This document shows, in pieces, positions 6,675 through 14,673 of a DNA stretch of 15,740 nt. Source of the DNA: a bacterium (GTDB lineage Bacteria; Krumholzibacteriota; Krumholzibacteria; LZORAL124-64-63). Position 1 is the first letter of the stretch. Each line of letters begins with the position of its first letter. The position numbers were made by a program, and so were the translations under genes. The notes under the pieces were generated by a model, which was not told where the DNA came from, ran no database searches, and worked only from the letters and a program-made list of their open reading frames with translations. The stretch covers positions 1 through 15,740 of the forward strand of contig VGXH01000005.1 in assembly GCA_016873405.1 (NCBI GenBank). The letters are read 5' to 3'.

Positions 6675-6703
6675 ATTGTAGGCGATTGAGCATCGAATGT
6701 CAA
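6675..6703 (-). promoter_or_regulatory. Near-consensus sigma-70 promoter of the Fe-S/HMA operon
   Basis: Read on minus, the -35 is TTGACA (6703-6698, perfect), the spacer is exactly 17 bases, and the -10 is TACAAT (6680-6675, five of six). Transcription would start near 6668 and leave a leader of about 43 nt before the ATG at 6625. The site is an AT-rich island in very GC-rich DNA. No clear operator dyad overlaps it, so it may be constitutive. Confidence 0.8.
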
Positions 6704-6818
6704 AATCGACGCGCGTGCGGCGCGGCAGCGGGCGTGCGGGAACGGCGCCGGCGGTGTAACCTGCGGAAGTCGCTGTCCTGTCGCATCCTGTTTCACCGGC
6801 CCACCAGGGAGGTCACCC

Positions 6819-9062
6819 ATGGCCGAGAAGGCGCAAGTCGTTCCCGCCACCGGCCACGGCTTCGGCACCCTGCCCGTGTATTTCGCGGCAGTCAGCACGA
6901 TTCTCGGCGCCGTGATGTTCCTGCGGTTCGGGTACGCGGTGGCCCATGTGGGGCTGGCCGGCGCCGTTGGGATCATCCTGCTCGGGCACTTGGTGACGGT
7001 GCCCACGGCGCTGGCCATCGCCGAGATCGCGACCAACCGGCGCGTGGAAGGCGGCGGCGAGTACTTCATCGTCTCCCGTTCGTTCGGCACGACGATCGGC
7101 GGGGTCATCGGGCTGTCGCTGTACCTGTCGCAGGCCATCTCGGTGGCGTTCTACATGTTGGCGTTCGCCGAAGCGTTCACGCCGCTGGCGCCTTGGTTCA
7201 CAGCGACCTTCGACCGCGCCTTCGACACCCGCTTCGTGTCGCTGCCCGCGGCGGCGATCCTGCTGGCGACGGTCTGGGCCAAGGGCGCCGGCGGCGGCGT
7301 CAAGCTGCTCTACGCCGTGGTCGGCATTCTGGCCGCCTCACTGGCCGCGTTCTTCCTGGGCAAGCCCGTCGACGGCTTCGATGCCCAGGGCGCGTCGCTC
7401 ACCGCTCGCCTGGCCGACGGCGACCCGTTCTTCGTCGTGTTCGCGATCTGCTTCCCGGCCTTCACGGGCATGACCGCGGGCGTCGGTCTGTCGGGGGACC
7501 TGGCCAATCCGCGACGCGCGATCCCGGCCGGCACGCTGGCGGCCACCGCCACCGGCATGGCCATCTACCTGGCGCTGGTGGTCAAGCTGGCGTGGTCGGC
7601 CCCGGTCGATGACTTGGCCGCCGACCAGCTCATCATGTCCCGCATCGCGGCCTGGGGTCCGCTGATCCTGATCGGGCTGGGCGCGGCGACGCTCAGCTCG
7701 GCGCTGGGCTCCGTCCTGGTCGCGCCGCGCACGCTGCAGGCGTTGGGCGCCGACCGCAACGTGCCGCTTCGCGCGGCCAACCGCTGGCTGGCGCGCGGCG
7801 CGGGCGAGGCCAACGAGCCGCGCAACGCGACCTTCGTGACGGCGGCGCTGGCGCTGGCGATCATCGCGCTGGGCAATGTGGATTTCGTCGCCCGCATCAT
7901 CTCGATGTTCTTCATGGTCACCTATGGGTCGCTCTGTGCGATCAGCTTCCTGGAGCACTTCGCCGCGCGGCCCAGCTACCGCCCGGCCTTCCGCTCGCGC
8001 TGGTATGTCAGCCTCTTCGGCGCGCTGATCTGCCTGTTCATGATGTTCCAGATGGACCCGCTGTACGCCCTGCTGGCGCTGGCGCTGCTGGTCGCGCTCT
8101 ACCAGGTGATCCGGCGGCAGAAAGGCGGCGGCTCCGACGACATCGCGGCCATGTTCGAGGGCGTGATGACTCAGACCACGCGCCACCTCAACGTGCAACT
8201 GCAGTCGCGCCGTCGGGACAGCGGCGCCGCCGAGTGGCGACCGAGCATCATCATGGTCAACAGCCGGACCTTCGAGCGGCGCGCGCCCCTGAACATCATG
8301 CGCTGGCTCTCGCACCGCCACGGCTTCGGCATGTACCTGCACTATGTTCGGGGCGTCCTGGACGCGCGAACCAACGCGGAGGCGCAGGGCTTGCGGCAGC
8401 GCCTGGTGGAGATGGCGCGCCTGCAGAACAGCGCCGTGTACATGGACACCATCGTCAGCCCGTCGCTCAAGACGGCTCTGGCGCAGAGCCTGCAGGTGCC
8501 CGGGGTCTCCGGACTGCACAACAACTGCGTGATGTTCGAATTCTCCATCCATGACGAGCAGGACAACCTCACGGAAGTCGTCGACAACTGCCTGTTCGTC
8601 GCCGACACCGGCATGACGCAACTCGTGCTGCGGCACGGCGACATCCACTTCGGCGAGCGGCGGAACATCCACGTCTGGCTGACCTGGAACGATGCTGAGA
8701 ACGCCAACGTGATGATCCTGCTGGGCTACATCCTGGCCGGCCACGCCGACTGGAAGGACGCCGCGATCCGCGTCTACCTCGCCTATCCGCGCGAGACCGT
8801 TCGCGAGCGCCGGGCCGAGATCAAGTCGCTCATCGCCGAGGGTCGCATGCCGGTCTCCGAGATGAACATCCGCTACATGCCGGTGGACGACGTCGAGTCC
8901 TTCCGCGAGGCCGTGGCGCGCTATTCGGCCAAGGCGGACCTGACCATCGTCGGCTACGACCTGCAGGGGCTTCGCGAGCGGCGCGAGGACCTGTTCCGCA
9001 AGCACCCGGCCCTTGGCGACGTGCTGTTCGTGCATTCGCCGCAGGCCATCAACATCCGCTGA
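6819..9062 (+). CDS. APC-superfamily transporter, SLC12-like cation-chloride cotransporter homologue
   Basis: The product is 747 aa, longer than ordinary bacterial amino-acid permeases (about 450-550). Residues about 15-460 are a typical APC membrane domain. It begins with GTLPVYFAAVSTILGAVMFLRFGYAVAHVG, continues with ATNRRVEGGGEYFIVSRSFG (as in SLC12 proteins, where GGxYYxISRSxG occurs) and has about 12 helices. The last 280 residues form a soluble domain. IHVWLTWNDAENANVMILLGYILAGHADWKDAAIRVYLAY matches the layout of the SLC12 C-terminal domain, which has a WLxxDGGLxLLxPYLL-like segment followed by a basic beta strand. By family it would carry K+/Na+ with Cl- or an amino acid across the inner membrane; the substrate cannot be told. 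ATG at 6819 follows GGGAGGT (6807-6813) by five bases. It is divergent from the Fe-S operon and convergent with ggt. Confidence 0.88.
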   Translation: MAEKAQVVPATGHGFGTLPVYFAAVSTILGAVMFLRFGYAVAHVGLAGAVGIILLGHLVTVPTALAIAEIATNRRVEGGGEYFIVSRSFGTTIGGVIGLSLYLSQAISVAFYMLAFAEAFTPLAPWFTATFDRAFDTRFVSLPAAAILLATVWAKGAGGGVKLLYAVVGILAASLAAFFLGKPVDGFDAQGASLTARLADGDPFFVVFAICFPAFTGMTAGVGLSGDLANPRRAIPAGTLAATATGMAIYLALVVKLAWSAPVDDLAADQLIMSRIAAWGPLILIGLGAATLSSALGSVLVAPRTLQALGADRNVPLRAANRWLARGAGEANEPRNATFVTAALALAIIALGNVDFVARIISMFFMVTYGSLCAISFLEHFAARPSYRPAFRSRWYVSLFGALICLFMMFQMDPLYALLALALLVALYQVIRRQKGGGSDDIAAMFEGVMTQTTRHLNVQLQSRRRDSGAAEWRPSIIMVNSRTFERRAPLNIMRWLSHRHGFGMYLHYVRGVLDARTNAEAQGLRQRLVEMARLQNSAVYMDTIVSPSLKTALAQSLQVPGVSGLHNNCVMFEFSIHDEQDNLTEVVDNCLFVADTGMTQLVLRHGDIHFGERRNIHVWLTWNDAENANVMILLGYILAGHADWKDAAIRVYLAYPRETVRERRAEIKSLIAEGRMPVSEMNIRYMPVDDVESFREAVARYSAKADLTIVGYDLQGLRERREDLFRKHPALGDVLFVHSPQAINIR

Positions 9063-9086
9063 CGTCGGCGGGCGCCGCGCGGCGGC

Positions 9087-10835
9087 TCAGTGGCCCGCCA
9101 CGCCCCCGTCGAACGAGCGCGAGTCGGCCGCCCCGTGACGCCAGCCGGTCTCGCGGTCGACCGTGATCCCCATCGCGATGCCCTGCGGCGCGCGCCGCTT
9201 CACGGCGTGGCCCAGCCCGGCGTACTCGCGGCGCACTTCCGGCGGGAAGCCCTGCGCCTCGAACTGCGTGACGTCGGGCAGCCACTGGTGGTGGAAGCGG
9301 GGGGCTTCGATCGCGGCGCGGATGTCCATTCCGAAATCGATCACGTTCAGCACGACCTGCAGCACGGTGTTGATGATGGTGCGGCCGCCCGGGCTGCCCG
9401 CGACCAGCACCGGCACCCCGCCGCGCGCGACGACGACCGGCGTCATGCTCGAGAGCATGCGCGCTCCCGGTCGCACCAGGTTGGGCGGCGTGCCGACCGC
9501 GCCGCGGCGGTCGGTGCGGCCGGGCACGGCGTTGAAATCGCCCATCTCGTTGTTGAGCAGGAAGCCGGTGCCGGGGGCCATCAGCGTCGAACCGTACGAT
9601 TCCTCCAGCGTGTAGGTCAGCGAGACGGCGCCGCCGGCGGCGTCGACCACGGACAGGTGCGTCGTCTGCTCGCTCTCTTCGGGCAGCCAGGCGCCGGCGA
9701 ACGCGCTGCTGTCGCTGGGCGAGGCGACGTTCGGCAGGATCGTGGCGCGCAGGCGCGCGGCGCGCTCCTTGGACAGGAGCGCGGCCAGCGGGAGGCCGGG
9801 GTTCGCCTCGGGGTCGCCCACATGGCGCGCGCGGTCGGCGTAGGCGCGGCGCATGGCCTCGGTCAGCAGGTGCAGGTACGCCGGCGAGTTGTGGCCGAGC
9901 GCGGCCAGGTCGTCGCCCTCCAGCAGGTTGAGCATGGCGATGAGCGCGACGCCGCCCGACGACGGCGGCCCCATGGAGACGATGTCGTGGCCGCGGTAGG
10001 CGCCGCGCACGGGCTCGCGCTCGACGGCGCGGTAGGCGGCCAGATCCTGCTCCGTGATGAGGCCGCCGTGGTCGCGCATGTACGCCGCCAGCAGCCGCGC
10101 GGTCTCGCCCTCGTAGAAGCCGCCGGCGCCGCGGTCGCGGATGCGCGCCAGCGTCGCGGCCAGGTCGGGTTGGCGCAGCGTCTCGCCCGGCCGCAACGGG
10201 CGCGCGCCGCCGTCCGCCAGGAACGCCGCGCGGGTGGCCGCGCGCAGCGTGTCGGTGGTGGTGGCCAGCCAGTCGCACCAGTCGCGCATGCCCTGGGAGA
10301 AGGGGAATCCGCCTTGCGCCAGGTCGACGGCCGGTTGCACCAGCGACGCCCACGGCCGCGTGCCGTGCCGCTGGTGCGCCAGCCACAGGCCGGCCACGGT
10401 GCCGGGCACGCCCACCGATAGCGGGCCGCGGTGGTTGCTGGTGTCGCGCACGGCGCCCCGCTCGTCCAGGAACATGCGCTCGTGTGCGCTTGCGGGGGCC
10501 GTCTCGCGGAAATCGTAGCTGGCGGCGCGGCCCTGCGCGTCGTGGTAGAGCAGGAAGCCGCCGCCGCCCAGGTTGCCGGCCTGCGGGAAGACCACCGCCA
10601 GCGCGAAAGCCGTGGCCACGGCCGCGTCCACGGCGTTGCCGCCGCCCTGCAGGACCTGCGCGCCGACTTCAGCCGCCAGGTGGTGGTCGCAGGCGACCAG
10701 GCCGTGGCGGGCGGCGACGGGCGGCGTGCCCGCGCGCGCGGCCGGCGGCAGGGGGGCGGCAACGGCGGGGGCGACCAGACAGGCGACCAGCAGGAGTCGC
10801 GCCGGGCGACGCAAGGGCGCGGGACGGGAGCGCAT
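9087..10835 (-). CDS. ggt: Gamma-glutamyltransferase, secreted
   Basis: The product is 582 aa, the normal length for a GGT precursor. A signal peptide (ARLLLVACLVAPAVAAPLPP) targets the periplasm. The N-terminal subunit has GLVACDHHLAAEVGAQVLQGGGNAVDAAVATAFALAV, LGGGGFLLYHD and MGPPSSGGVALIAMLNLLE. The autoprocessing site is intact: Thr391-Thr392-His393 in TTHLSVVD, where Thr391 would become the nucleophile of the small subunit. NNEMGDF and GSPGGRTIINTVLQVVLN (gamma-glutamyl binding region) follow, and the C-terminus ends GAADSRSFDGG. It hydrolyses or transfers gamma-glutamyl groups from glutathione and related compounds, feeding periplasmic Cys-Gly salvage. AAAGG lies 9 bases upstream of the ATG. 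A candidate promoter lies at 10884-10912. It is convergent with the transporter gene, with only 24 bases between their stops. The identification is firm. Confidence 0.96.
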   Translation of the reverse strand: MRSRPAPLRRPARLLLVACLVAPAVAAPLPPAARAGTPPVAARHGLVACDHHLAAEVGAQVLQGGGNAVDAAVATAFALAVVFPQAGNLGGGGFLLYHDAQGRAASYDFRETAPASAHERMFLDERGAVRDTSNHRGPLSVGVPGTVAGLWLAHQRHGTRPWASLVQPAVDLAQGGFPFSQGMRDWCDWLATTTDTLRAATRAAFLADGGARPLRPGETLRQPDLAATLARIRDRGAGGFYEGETARLLAAYMRDHGGLITEQDLAAYRAVEREPVRGAYRGHDIVSMGPPSSGGVALIAMLNLLEGDDLAALGHNSPAYLHLLTEAMRRAYADRARHVGDPEANPGLPLAALLSKERAARLRATILPNVASPSDSSAFAGAWLPEESEQTTHLSVVDAAGGAVSLTYTLEESYGSTLMAPGTGFLLNNEMGDFNAVPGRTDRRGAVGTPPNLVRPGARMLSSMTPVVVARGGVPVLVAGSPGGRTIINTVLQVVLNVIDFGMDIRAAIEAPRFHHQWLPDVTQFEAQGFPPEVRREYAGLGHAVKRRAPQGIAMGITVDRETGWRHGAADSRSFDGGVAGH

Positions 10836-10883
10836 GGGCGTGGCCTTTCGGGCTGCGGATGAAGACGCGCGCGTGGCGACTCG

Positions 10884-10912
10884 ATCCTAGCAGCGCCCGC
10901 TCGCCAGGCCAA
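10884..10912 (-). promoter_or_regulatory. Sigma-70-like promoter candidate for ggt
   Basis: Read on minus: TTGGCC (10912-10907, four of six to TTGACA), a 17-base spacer, then TAGGAT (10889-10884, four of six to TATAAT). Start would be near 10877, giving a leader of about 42 nt, similar to that of the Fe-S operon. Moderate support. Confidence 0.45.
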
Positions 10913-10955
10913 CCGCGCCCGTGCGGCCGGCGAACGCGGTCGAGGAAACCCCGGA

Positions 10956-11657
10956 TTGCCGACCGTCGCGCGATCGCCGATGCTGCCGCGCATGAACAGC
11001 CGATCCCGCCTGCTGGCCGGCCTGGCCGCCCCGCTGCTCGTGGCGCTGGGCCTGGCGGTCCTGCGCAGCGCCGCCTTCGTGTTCGTGGCCTACCACCTGG
11101 CGCTCTGTCTGGTCGCGCCGGCCTGGCTCGCCAGGCGGGCCGGGCGCGGCCTCGTCGAGCATCTGCAATCGCTGGGACTGGCGCGGCGCGGCCTGAAGGC
11201 CGGACTCGGGCTCGGGCTGGTCTCGGCGCTGGTGCCGCCGCTCGCGTTCGCGCTGGCGCCGTCGCTGTTCCCGGACGCCGAGCGGCTGCGGGCGGCCCTG
11301 ACGGGCTGGGGGCTGGCGCCGGGGACGCCGGCGGTGTTCCTGTTCTTCCTGGCCGCGGTCAACGGTCCGGCCGAGGAACTCTACTGGCGCGGCTGGCTGC
11401 TGCGCGAGCCGGCGCCCGGCCGGCCCGTCCGCCTGGTGCTGGCTCTGCTGTTCACCTCGTACCACGCGCTGACCATCGGCCGGCTGGCGCCGACCGCCGG
11501 CGCCGCCGTCCTGCTGCTTGCCGGCGTGCTGGCAGGCGCGCTGGTCTGGACCTGGATGCGGGCGCGCTGGCGCTGCGTGTGGCCGGCGCTCTGCTCGCAC
11601 GTCGGCGCCACCTGCGGTTATCTGTACGTGTGTGCGCGGCTGCTGGCGGAGAACTGA
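10956..11657 (+). CDS. CPBP-family intramembrane metalloprotease
   Basis: The product is 233 aa, mostly hydrophobic, with about six membrane segments. It carries the CPBP (CAAX protease and bacteriocin-processing, Abi) motifs: EELYWRG (Glu140-Glu141-xxx-Arg145), FTSYH (Phe166 to His170) and a third His in CSHVGATCGY (His215). In many members the third motif is HxxxN; here the Asn position is Thr or Cys, which is a deviation. Family members are embedded glutamate intramembrane proteases acting on prenylated, bacteriocin or regulatory peptides; the bacterial substrate is usually unknown. I take TTG at 10956 as the start because GAGGA (10942-10946) lies 9 bases upstream. In-frame ATGs at 10980 and 10992 lack such a site but would still give a complete protein. 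It is divergent from ggt and about 100 bases before the flippase gene. Confidence 0.82.
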   Translation: MPTVARSPMLPRMNSRSRLLAGLAAPLLVALGLAVLRSAAFVFVAYHLALCLVAPAWLARRAGRGLVEHLQSLGLARRGLKAGLGLGLVSALVPPLAFALAPSLFPDAERLRAALTGWGLAPGTPAVFLFFLAAVNGPAEELYWRGWLLREPAPGRPVRLVLALLFTSYHALTIGRLAPTAGAAVLLLAGVLAGALVWTWMRARWRCVWPALCSHVGATCGYLYVCARLLAEN

Positions 11658-11755
11658 GACCGTCCCGCCGATTCGGCTGGTGCGGACCCGGCCCCATGGA
11701 TTAACTTCCGCCGGTTGTATTCCTTGCCCTATCCGTCCCTGTCGGGGAGTCGGTC

Positions 11756-13264
11756 TTGACCTCGACCCGCACGGTCGCCCGCAACACTCTCTACCTGTCC
11801 ATCGGTCTGTTCAGCGGGCGGATCCTGACGGTCTTCGTCTATCAGAAGATGGCGGGCATCCTCGGGCCGGCCGGCGTCGGCATCGCCAACCTGGCGATCG
11901 ATGTCTCGGCCATCCTGCTGATCGTCGCCAATTACGGGCTGGGCACGCTCATCACGCGCGAGGTGGCGCGCGACCGCAACCTGACCCTGCCGGTGATGTG
12001 GGCCGCGCTGAGGATACGCCTCGCGCTGGCCGCCGCCTGCTTCGGCGCGATCTATCTCTACGCCACGCTGTCGGGCTTCGCCGAGCTGCAGCGCGCCGCG
12101 CTCTATGTGATGGGCCTGGGCATCTTCCTCGAGGCCACGGCCATGGCCTGCGACGCGGTGCTGCAGGCCCACGACCGGGTCGTCTCCCAGATGTGGGGGC
12201 AGATCGCCTCGGCCGTCGCCTACTTCGTCCTGGCCTGGTGGTGGCTGGACGCCGGGCACGGCGTGATGGGGATCATGTGGGCGAACGTGGCCAGCCGCGC
12301 CGTCCGCCTGCTGATCATGGCGCCGCTGATGTTTGCCGGCACCGGCCCCTGGGTGCGCAACCCGCCGGGCCGCGCGGAAGCGCAAGCCGCCACTTCGCGC
12401 GGCCTGCTGACGCTGGCCTGGCCGATCTTCCTGGCCTCCACCTTCGGCGTCCTGCACTTCAAGATCGACACGCCGCTGGTCAAGTATTTCATGGGCAGCG
12501 ACCACGCCGTCGGCGTCTACACCCAGGGCCACCGCGCGCTGGACTACCTGGCCTACCTGCCGGGGCTGTTCGCCACGGCGCTGTTCCCGACGCTTTTCCG
12601 CTCAGCCAAGGAGGAGGGCGTCTTCGAGCGCGTGAGCGAACGCGCGCTGCGCTACCTGCACGTGCTGGTGATGCCGCTGACGCTGCTGTTCGCGCTGGCC
12701 GCCGAGCCGTTGACGATGTGGCTGGTCCAGGGGCGGGCGGGCTTCGAGGATTCGGTGGTCGTCTTCCGCATCGTCGTCTGGGGCATGCCGTTCCTGGCCG
12801 CCACGAACGTGCTGAATCGCATGCTCTACACGGCCGGCCGCGAGCGCTCGTTCATCGCCATCGCGGTCGTCGCCCTGACGTTCAACCTGTCGGCGAACCT
12901 CCTGGTCATCCCGCGCTGGGGCTACTTCGGGGCCAGCTGGGTCGTCGTGGCCACCCAGGCGGTCAGTTCGCTGCTGCACTGGCATTTCGTGCGCCGCGCG
13001 GGGCTGGAACTTCCGGTCGCCCGCTCGCTGGTCAACGCGACCGCGGCGCTGGCTCTGTCCTGGCTGGCGGCCACCGGCGCGGCCCATCTGGCGGTTCCGG
13101 CCTGGGGCACGACCTGGCTCGCGCTCCCGGTGCATGCCGGCTGGGGGCCGTCGCTGACGGTGATCGCCGTCTGGGGCCTGCTCTACGTCCCGTCGCTGTG
13201 GCTGACCCGGGCCGTGACGAAGGCGGACCTGCCGGTGCTGGCGTCCCTGGTCCGGCGGGGCTGA
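11756..13264 (+). CDS. Oligosaccharide/lipid-linked flippase (Wzx/MurJ-type, MOP superfamily)
   Basis: The product is 502 aa, the usual size for polysaccharide-biosynthesis flippases, with about 12-14 predicted helices. The N-terminus reads ARNTLYLSIGLFSGRILTVFVYQKMAGILGPAGVGIANLAID, the typical opening of Wzx/RfbX-like proteins. Other family-like parts are ALYVMGLGIFLEATAMACDAVLQAHDR, YTQGHRALDYLAYLPGLFATALFPTLFR and MPFLAATNVLNRMLYTAGRERSF, then NLLVIPRWGYFGASWVVVATQ. The start is TTG at 11756 with GGGGAG (11744-11749) six bases upstream. By family it moves an undecaprenyl-linked glycan across the inner membrane. No glycosyltransferase or other polysaccharide gene lies next to it, so the substrate is unknown. 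Confidence 0.85.
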   Translation: MTSTRTVARNTLYLSIGLFSGRILTVFVYQKMAGILGPAGVGIANLAIDVSAILLIVANYGLGTLITREVARDRNLTLPVMWAALRIRLALAAACFGAIYLYATLSGFAELQRAALYVMGLGIFLEATAMACDAVLQAHDRVVSQMWGQIASAVAYFVLAWWWLDAGHGVMGIMWANVASRAVRLLIMAPLMFAGTGPWVRNPPGRAEAQAATSRGLLTLAWPIFLASTFGVLHFKIDTPLVKYFMGSDHAVGVYTQGHRALDYLAYLPGLFATALFPTLFRSAKEEGVFERVSERALRYLHVLVMPLTLLFALAAEPLTMWLVQGRAGFEDSVVVFRIVVWGMPFLAATNVLNRMLYTAGRERSFIAIAVVALTFNLSANLLVIPRWGYFGASWVVVATQAVSSLLHWHFVRRAGLELPVARSLVNATAALALSWLAATGAAHLAVPAWGTTWLALPVHAGWGPSLTVIAVWGLLYVPSLWLTRAVTKADLPVLASLVRRG

Positions 13265-13268
13265 CCGC

Positions 13269-13284
13269 GGCGCGACCTCGCGCC
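13269..13284 (+). terminator. Weak hairpin after the flippase stop
   Basis: GGCGCGA and TCGCGCC face each other across CC; in practice this is a 6-bp stem with an ACCT loop, followed by TTCGGCTTGG. It lies 5 bases after the flippase stop. The stem is short and there is no real T-run, so it is only a possible terminator. Confidence 0.3.
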
Positions 13285-13352
13285 TTCGGCTTGGCGATCG
13301 GCATCCTTGCGGGCCTGCCCGGATCTGGCGGAAACGCCTCGCGCGACCTACC

Positions 13353-13385
13353 TTGACCACAAACAGGACAACATTGTCCTATTAA
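13353..13385 (+). promoter_or_regulatory. AT-rich promoter region of the DUF438 operon
   Basis: TTGACC (13353-13358) resembles a -35 and TATTAA (13380-13385) a -10, but the spacer is 21 bases, too long for an unassisted sigma-70 promoter. An alternative pair is TTGTCC (13374-13379) with TATCAC (13398-13403), spaced 18. The dyad at 13365-13380 lies inside this region, so a regulator could either bridge a long spacer or block the promoter. The exact elements are uncertain. Confidence 0.4.
13365..13380. promoter_or_regulatory. Dyad operator candidate upstream of the DUF438 operon
   Basis: AGGACAA and TTGTCCT are perfect 7-base inverted repeats separated by CA (16 bases in all). They lie about 49 bases before the ATG at 13429, inside an AT-rich island (AAACAGGACAACATTGTCCT, then ATTAAT) in very GC-rich DNA. 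Size and position suit a dimeric regulator. It is not a CRP/FNR site, whose half-sites face inward as TTGAT..ATCAA. The cognate regulator is unknown. An NO- or oxygen-responsive factor is a guess from the genes it precedes. Confidence 0.6.
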
Positions 13386-13428
13386 TGGAACGGGGCCTAT
13401 CACCCCGTCGGTCAGCCCGGAGGTCGCC

Positions 13429-14673
13429 ATGAGCGAGTTGATCCTCGACCAGCAGCGCCGCATGGCCCTGCTCAAGCACATGATCCTGCAGCTGCACGGG
13501 GGCGAGGCGCCCGACGCGGTGCGCCCGCAGCTGATCCGCCTGCTCGGGCGCGTGCCTTACGACGAGGTCGTGGCGGTCGAGCAGGAGCTCATCGGCGAGG
13601 GGATGCCCACCGAGGAGATCCTCAAGTTCTGCGACCTGCACAAGCTGGCGCTGAACCCGAGCCTGCTGCCGGAAGAGGAGCGGCCGGTGCCGGCGGGGCA
13701 CCCGGTCGATGTCCTGCGCGCCGAGAACCGGGCGCTGGGTTGGGAGCTGGACGCGGTGCGCGCGCTGCTGGAGCAGGTCGCGGCGCTGGACGAGGGCGCC
13801 GACGCGAACGAGCTTCTGCATGACCTGCGCGTGCGCTTCAACGCGCTGATGGACGTGGAGAAGCACTACCTGCGCAAGGAGCACCTGCTGTTCCCGTTCC
13901 TCGAGAAGCACGGGATCACCGGGCCGCCGACGGTCATGTGGGGCAAGCACGACGAGACGCGGGCGCTGCTGAAGGGCGCGGTCGAGACGCTGGCCGCGGC
14001 GCCGGGGGCGACGGCCGCCGAGGCGCGGGCGCTGATCCCGCTGGTGCTTGCGCCGGCGGTCGAGGCCATCGCCGGCATGATCGACAAGGAGCAGCAGATC
14101 CTGCTGCCGATGTGCCTGGACACCCTGGACGAGGCCGAATGGGGCGCGATCGCGGACGGCAGCGCCGATCTGGGCTACTGCCTGGTCGTGCCGGAGGCCG
14201 AGTGGCGCCCCGCCGGCATAGCGGCGGCGACGGAGGCCGGCGGCGACGGCCGCGTGCGCCTGCCCTCGGGCTCGTTCACGCCCGCGCAGCTGCAGGCGGC
14301 GCTCAACGCGATCCCCTTCGACATCACCTTCGTCGACGCCGACGACACCGTGCGCTACTTCAGCGAAGGGCGCGAGCGCATCTTCGCGCGCACGCGCGCG
14401 ATCATCGGCCGCAAGGTCGAGTACTGCCATCCGCCCAAGAGCGTGGCTATCGTCCAGAAGATCCTGAGCGACTTCCGCGAAGGGCGCGAATCGCACGCGC
14501 AGTTCTGGATCGAACTGGGCGGCAAGTTCCTCTGCATCGAGTACTTCGCGCTGCGCGACGAGGCCGGGACGTTCCTGGGCACGCTGGAGGTCAGCCAGGA
14601 CCTGACCGCCAAGCGCGCGTTGACCGGTCAGCAGCGGCTGCTCAACTACGTCCAGGAGGGCGGCCATGAGTGA
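13429..14673 (+). CDS. DUF438 + hemerythrin + PAS domain protein
   Basis: The product is 414 aa with three modules. Residues about 10-80 match DUF438 (LHGGEAPDAVRPQLIRLLG, then VEQELIGEGMPTEEILKFCDLH). Residues about 88-230 form a hemerythrin-like four-helix bundle with likely di-iron ligands His91, Glu99, His146 and Glu151 (HYLRKEHLLFPFLEKHG), His174 (VMWGKHDE) and Glu221 (KEQQILLPM). Residues about 285-402 are a PAS domain (IPFDITFVDADDTVRYFSEG, then EYCHPPKS, then GTFLGTLEVSQDLT). The protein should be cytoplasmic. Hemerythrin domains bind O2 or react with NO, so a role in oxygen or nitrosative sensing, or in iron-centre repair, is plausible. It lacks any kinase or cyclase output. GGAGGT (13419-13424) precedes the ATG. 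Its stop overlaps the next start by 8 bases, and a dyad operator lies upstream. Confidence 0.92.
   Translation: MSELILDQQRRMALLKHMILQLHGGEAPDAVRPQLIRLLGRVPYDEVVAVEQELIGEGMPTEEILKFCDLHKLALNPSLLPEEERPVPAGHPVDVLRAENRALGWELDAVRALLEQVAALDEGADANELLHDLRVRFNALMDVEKHYLRKEHLLFPFLEKHGITGPPTVMWGKHDETRALLKGAVETLAAAPGATAAEARALIPLVLAPAVEAIAGMIDKEQQILLPMCLDTLDEAEWGAIADGSADLGYCLVVPEAEWRPAGIAAATEAGGDGRVRLPSGSFTPAQLQAALNAIPFDITFVDADDTVRYFSEGRERIFARTRAIIGRKVEYCHPPKSVAIVQKILSDFREGRESHAQFWIELGGKFLCIEYFALRDEAGTFLGTLEVSQDLTAKRALTGQQRLLNYVQEGGHE

Noticed and set aside
7338..9035. 565-codon minus frame inside the transporter gene
   Set aside because: Composition is His/Arg/Gln/Val-rich without domains; the plus frame is a clear membrane transporter with a good ribosome binding site.
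13353..13380. FNR/CRP-type site upstream of the DUF438 gene
   Set aside because: The half-sites face outward (AGGACAA..TTGTCCT) and TTGACC has no inward partner at the right distance.
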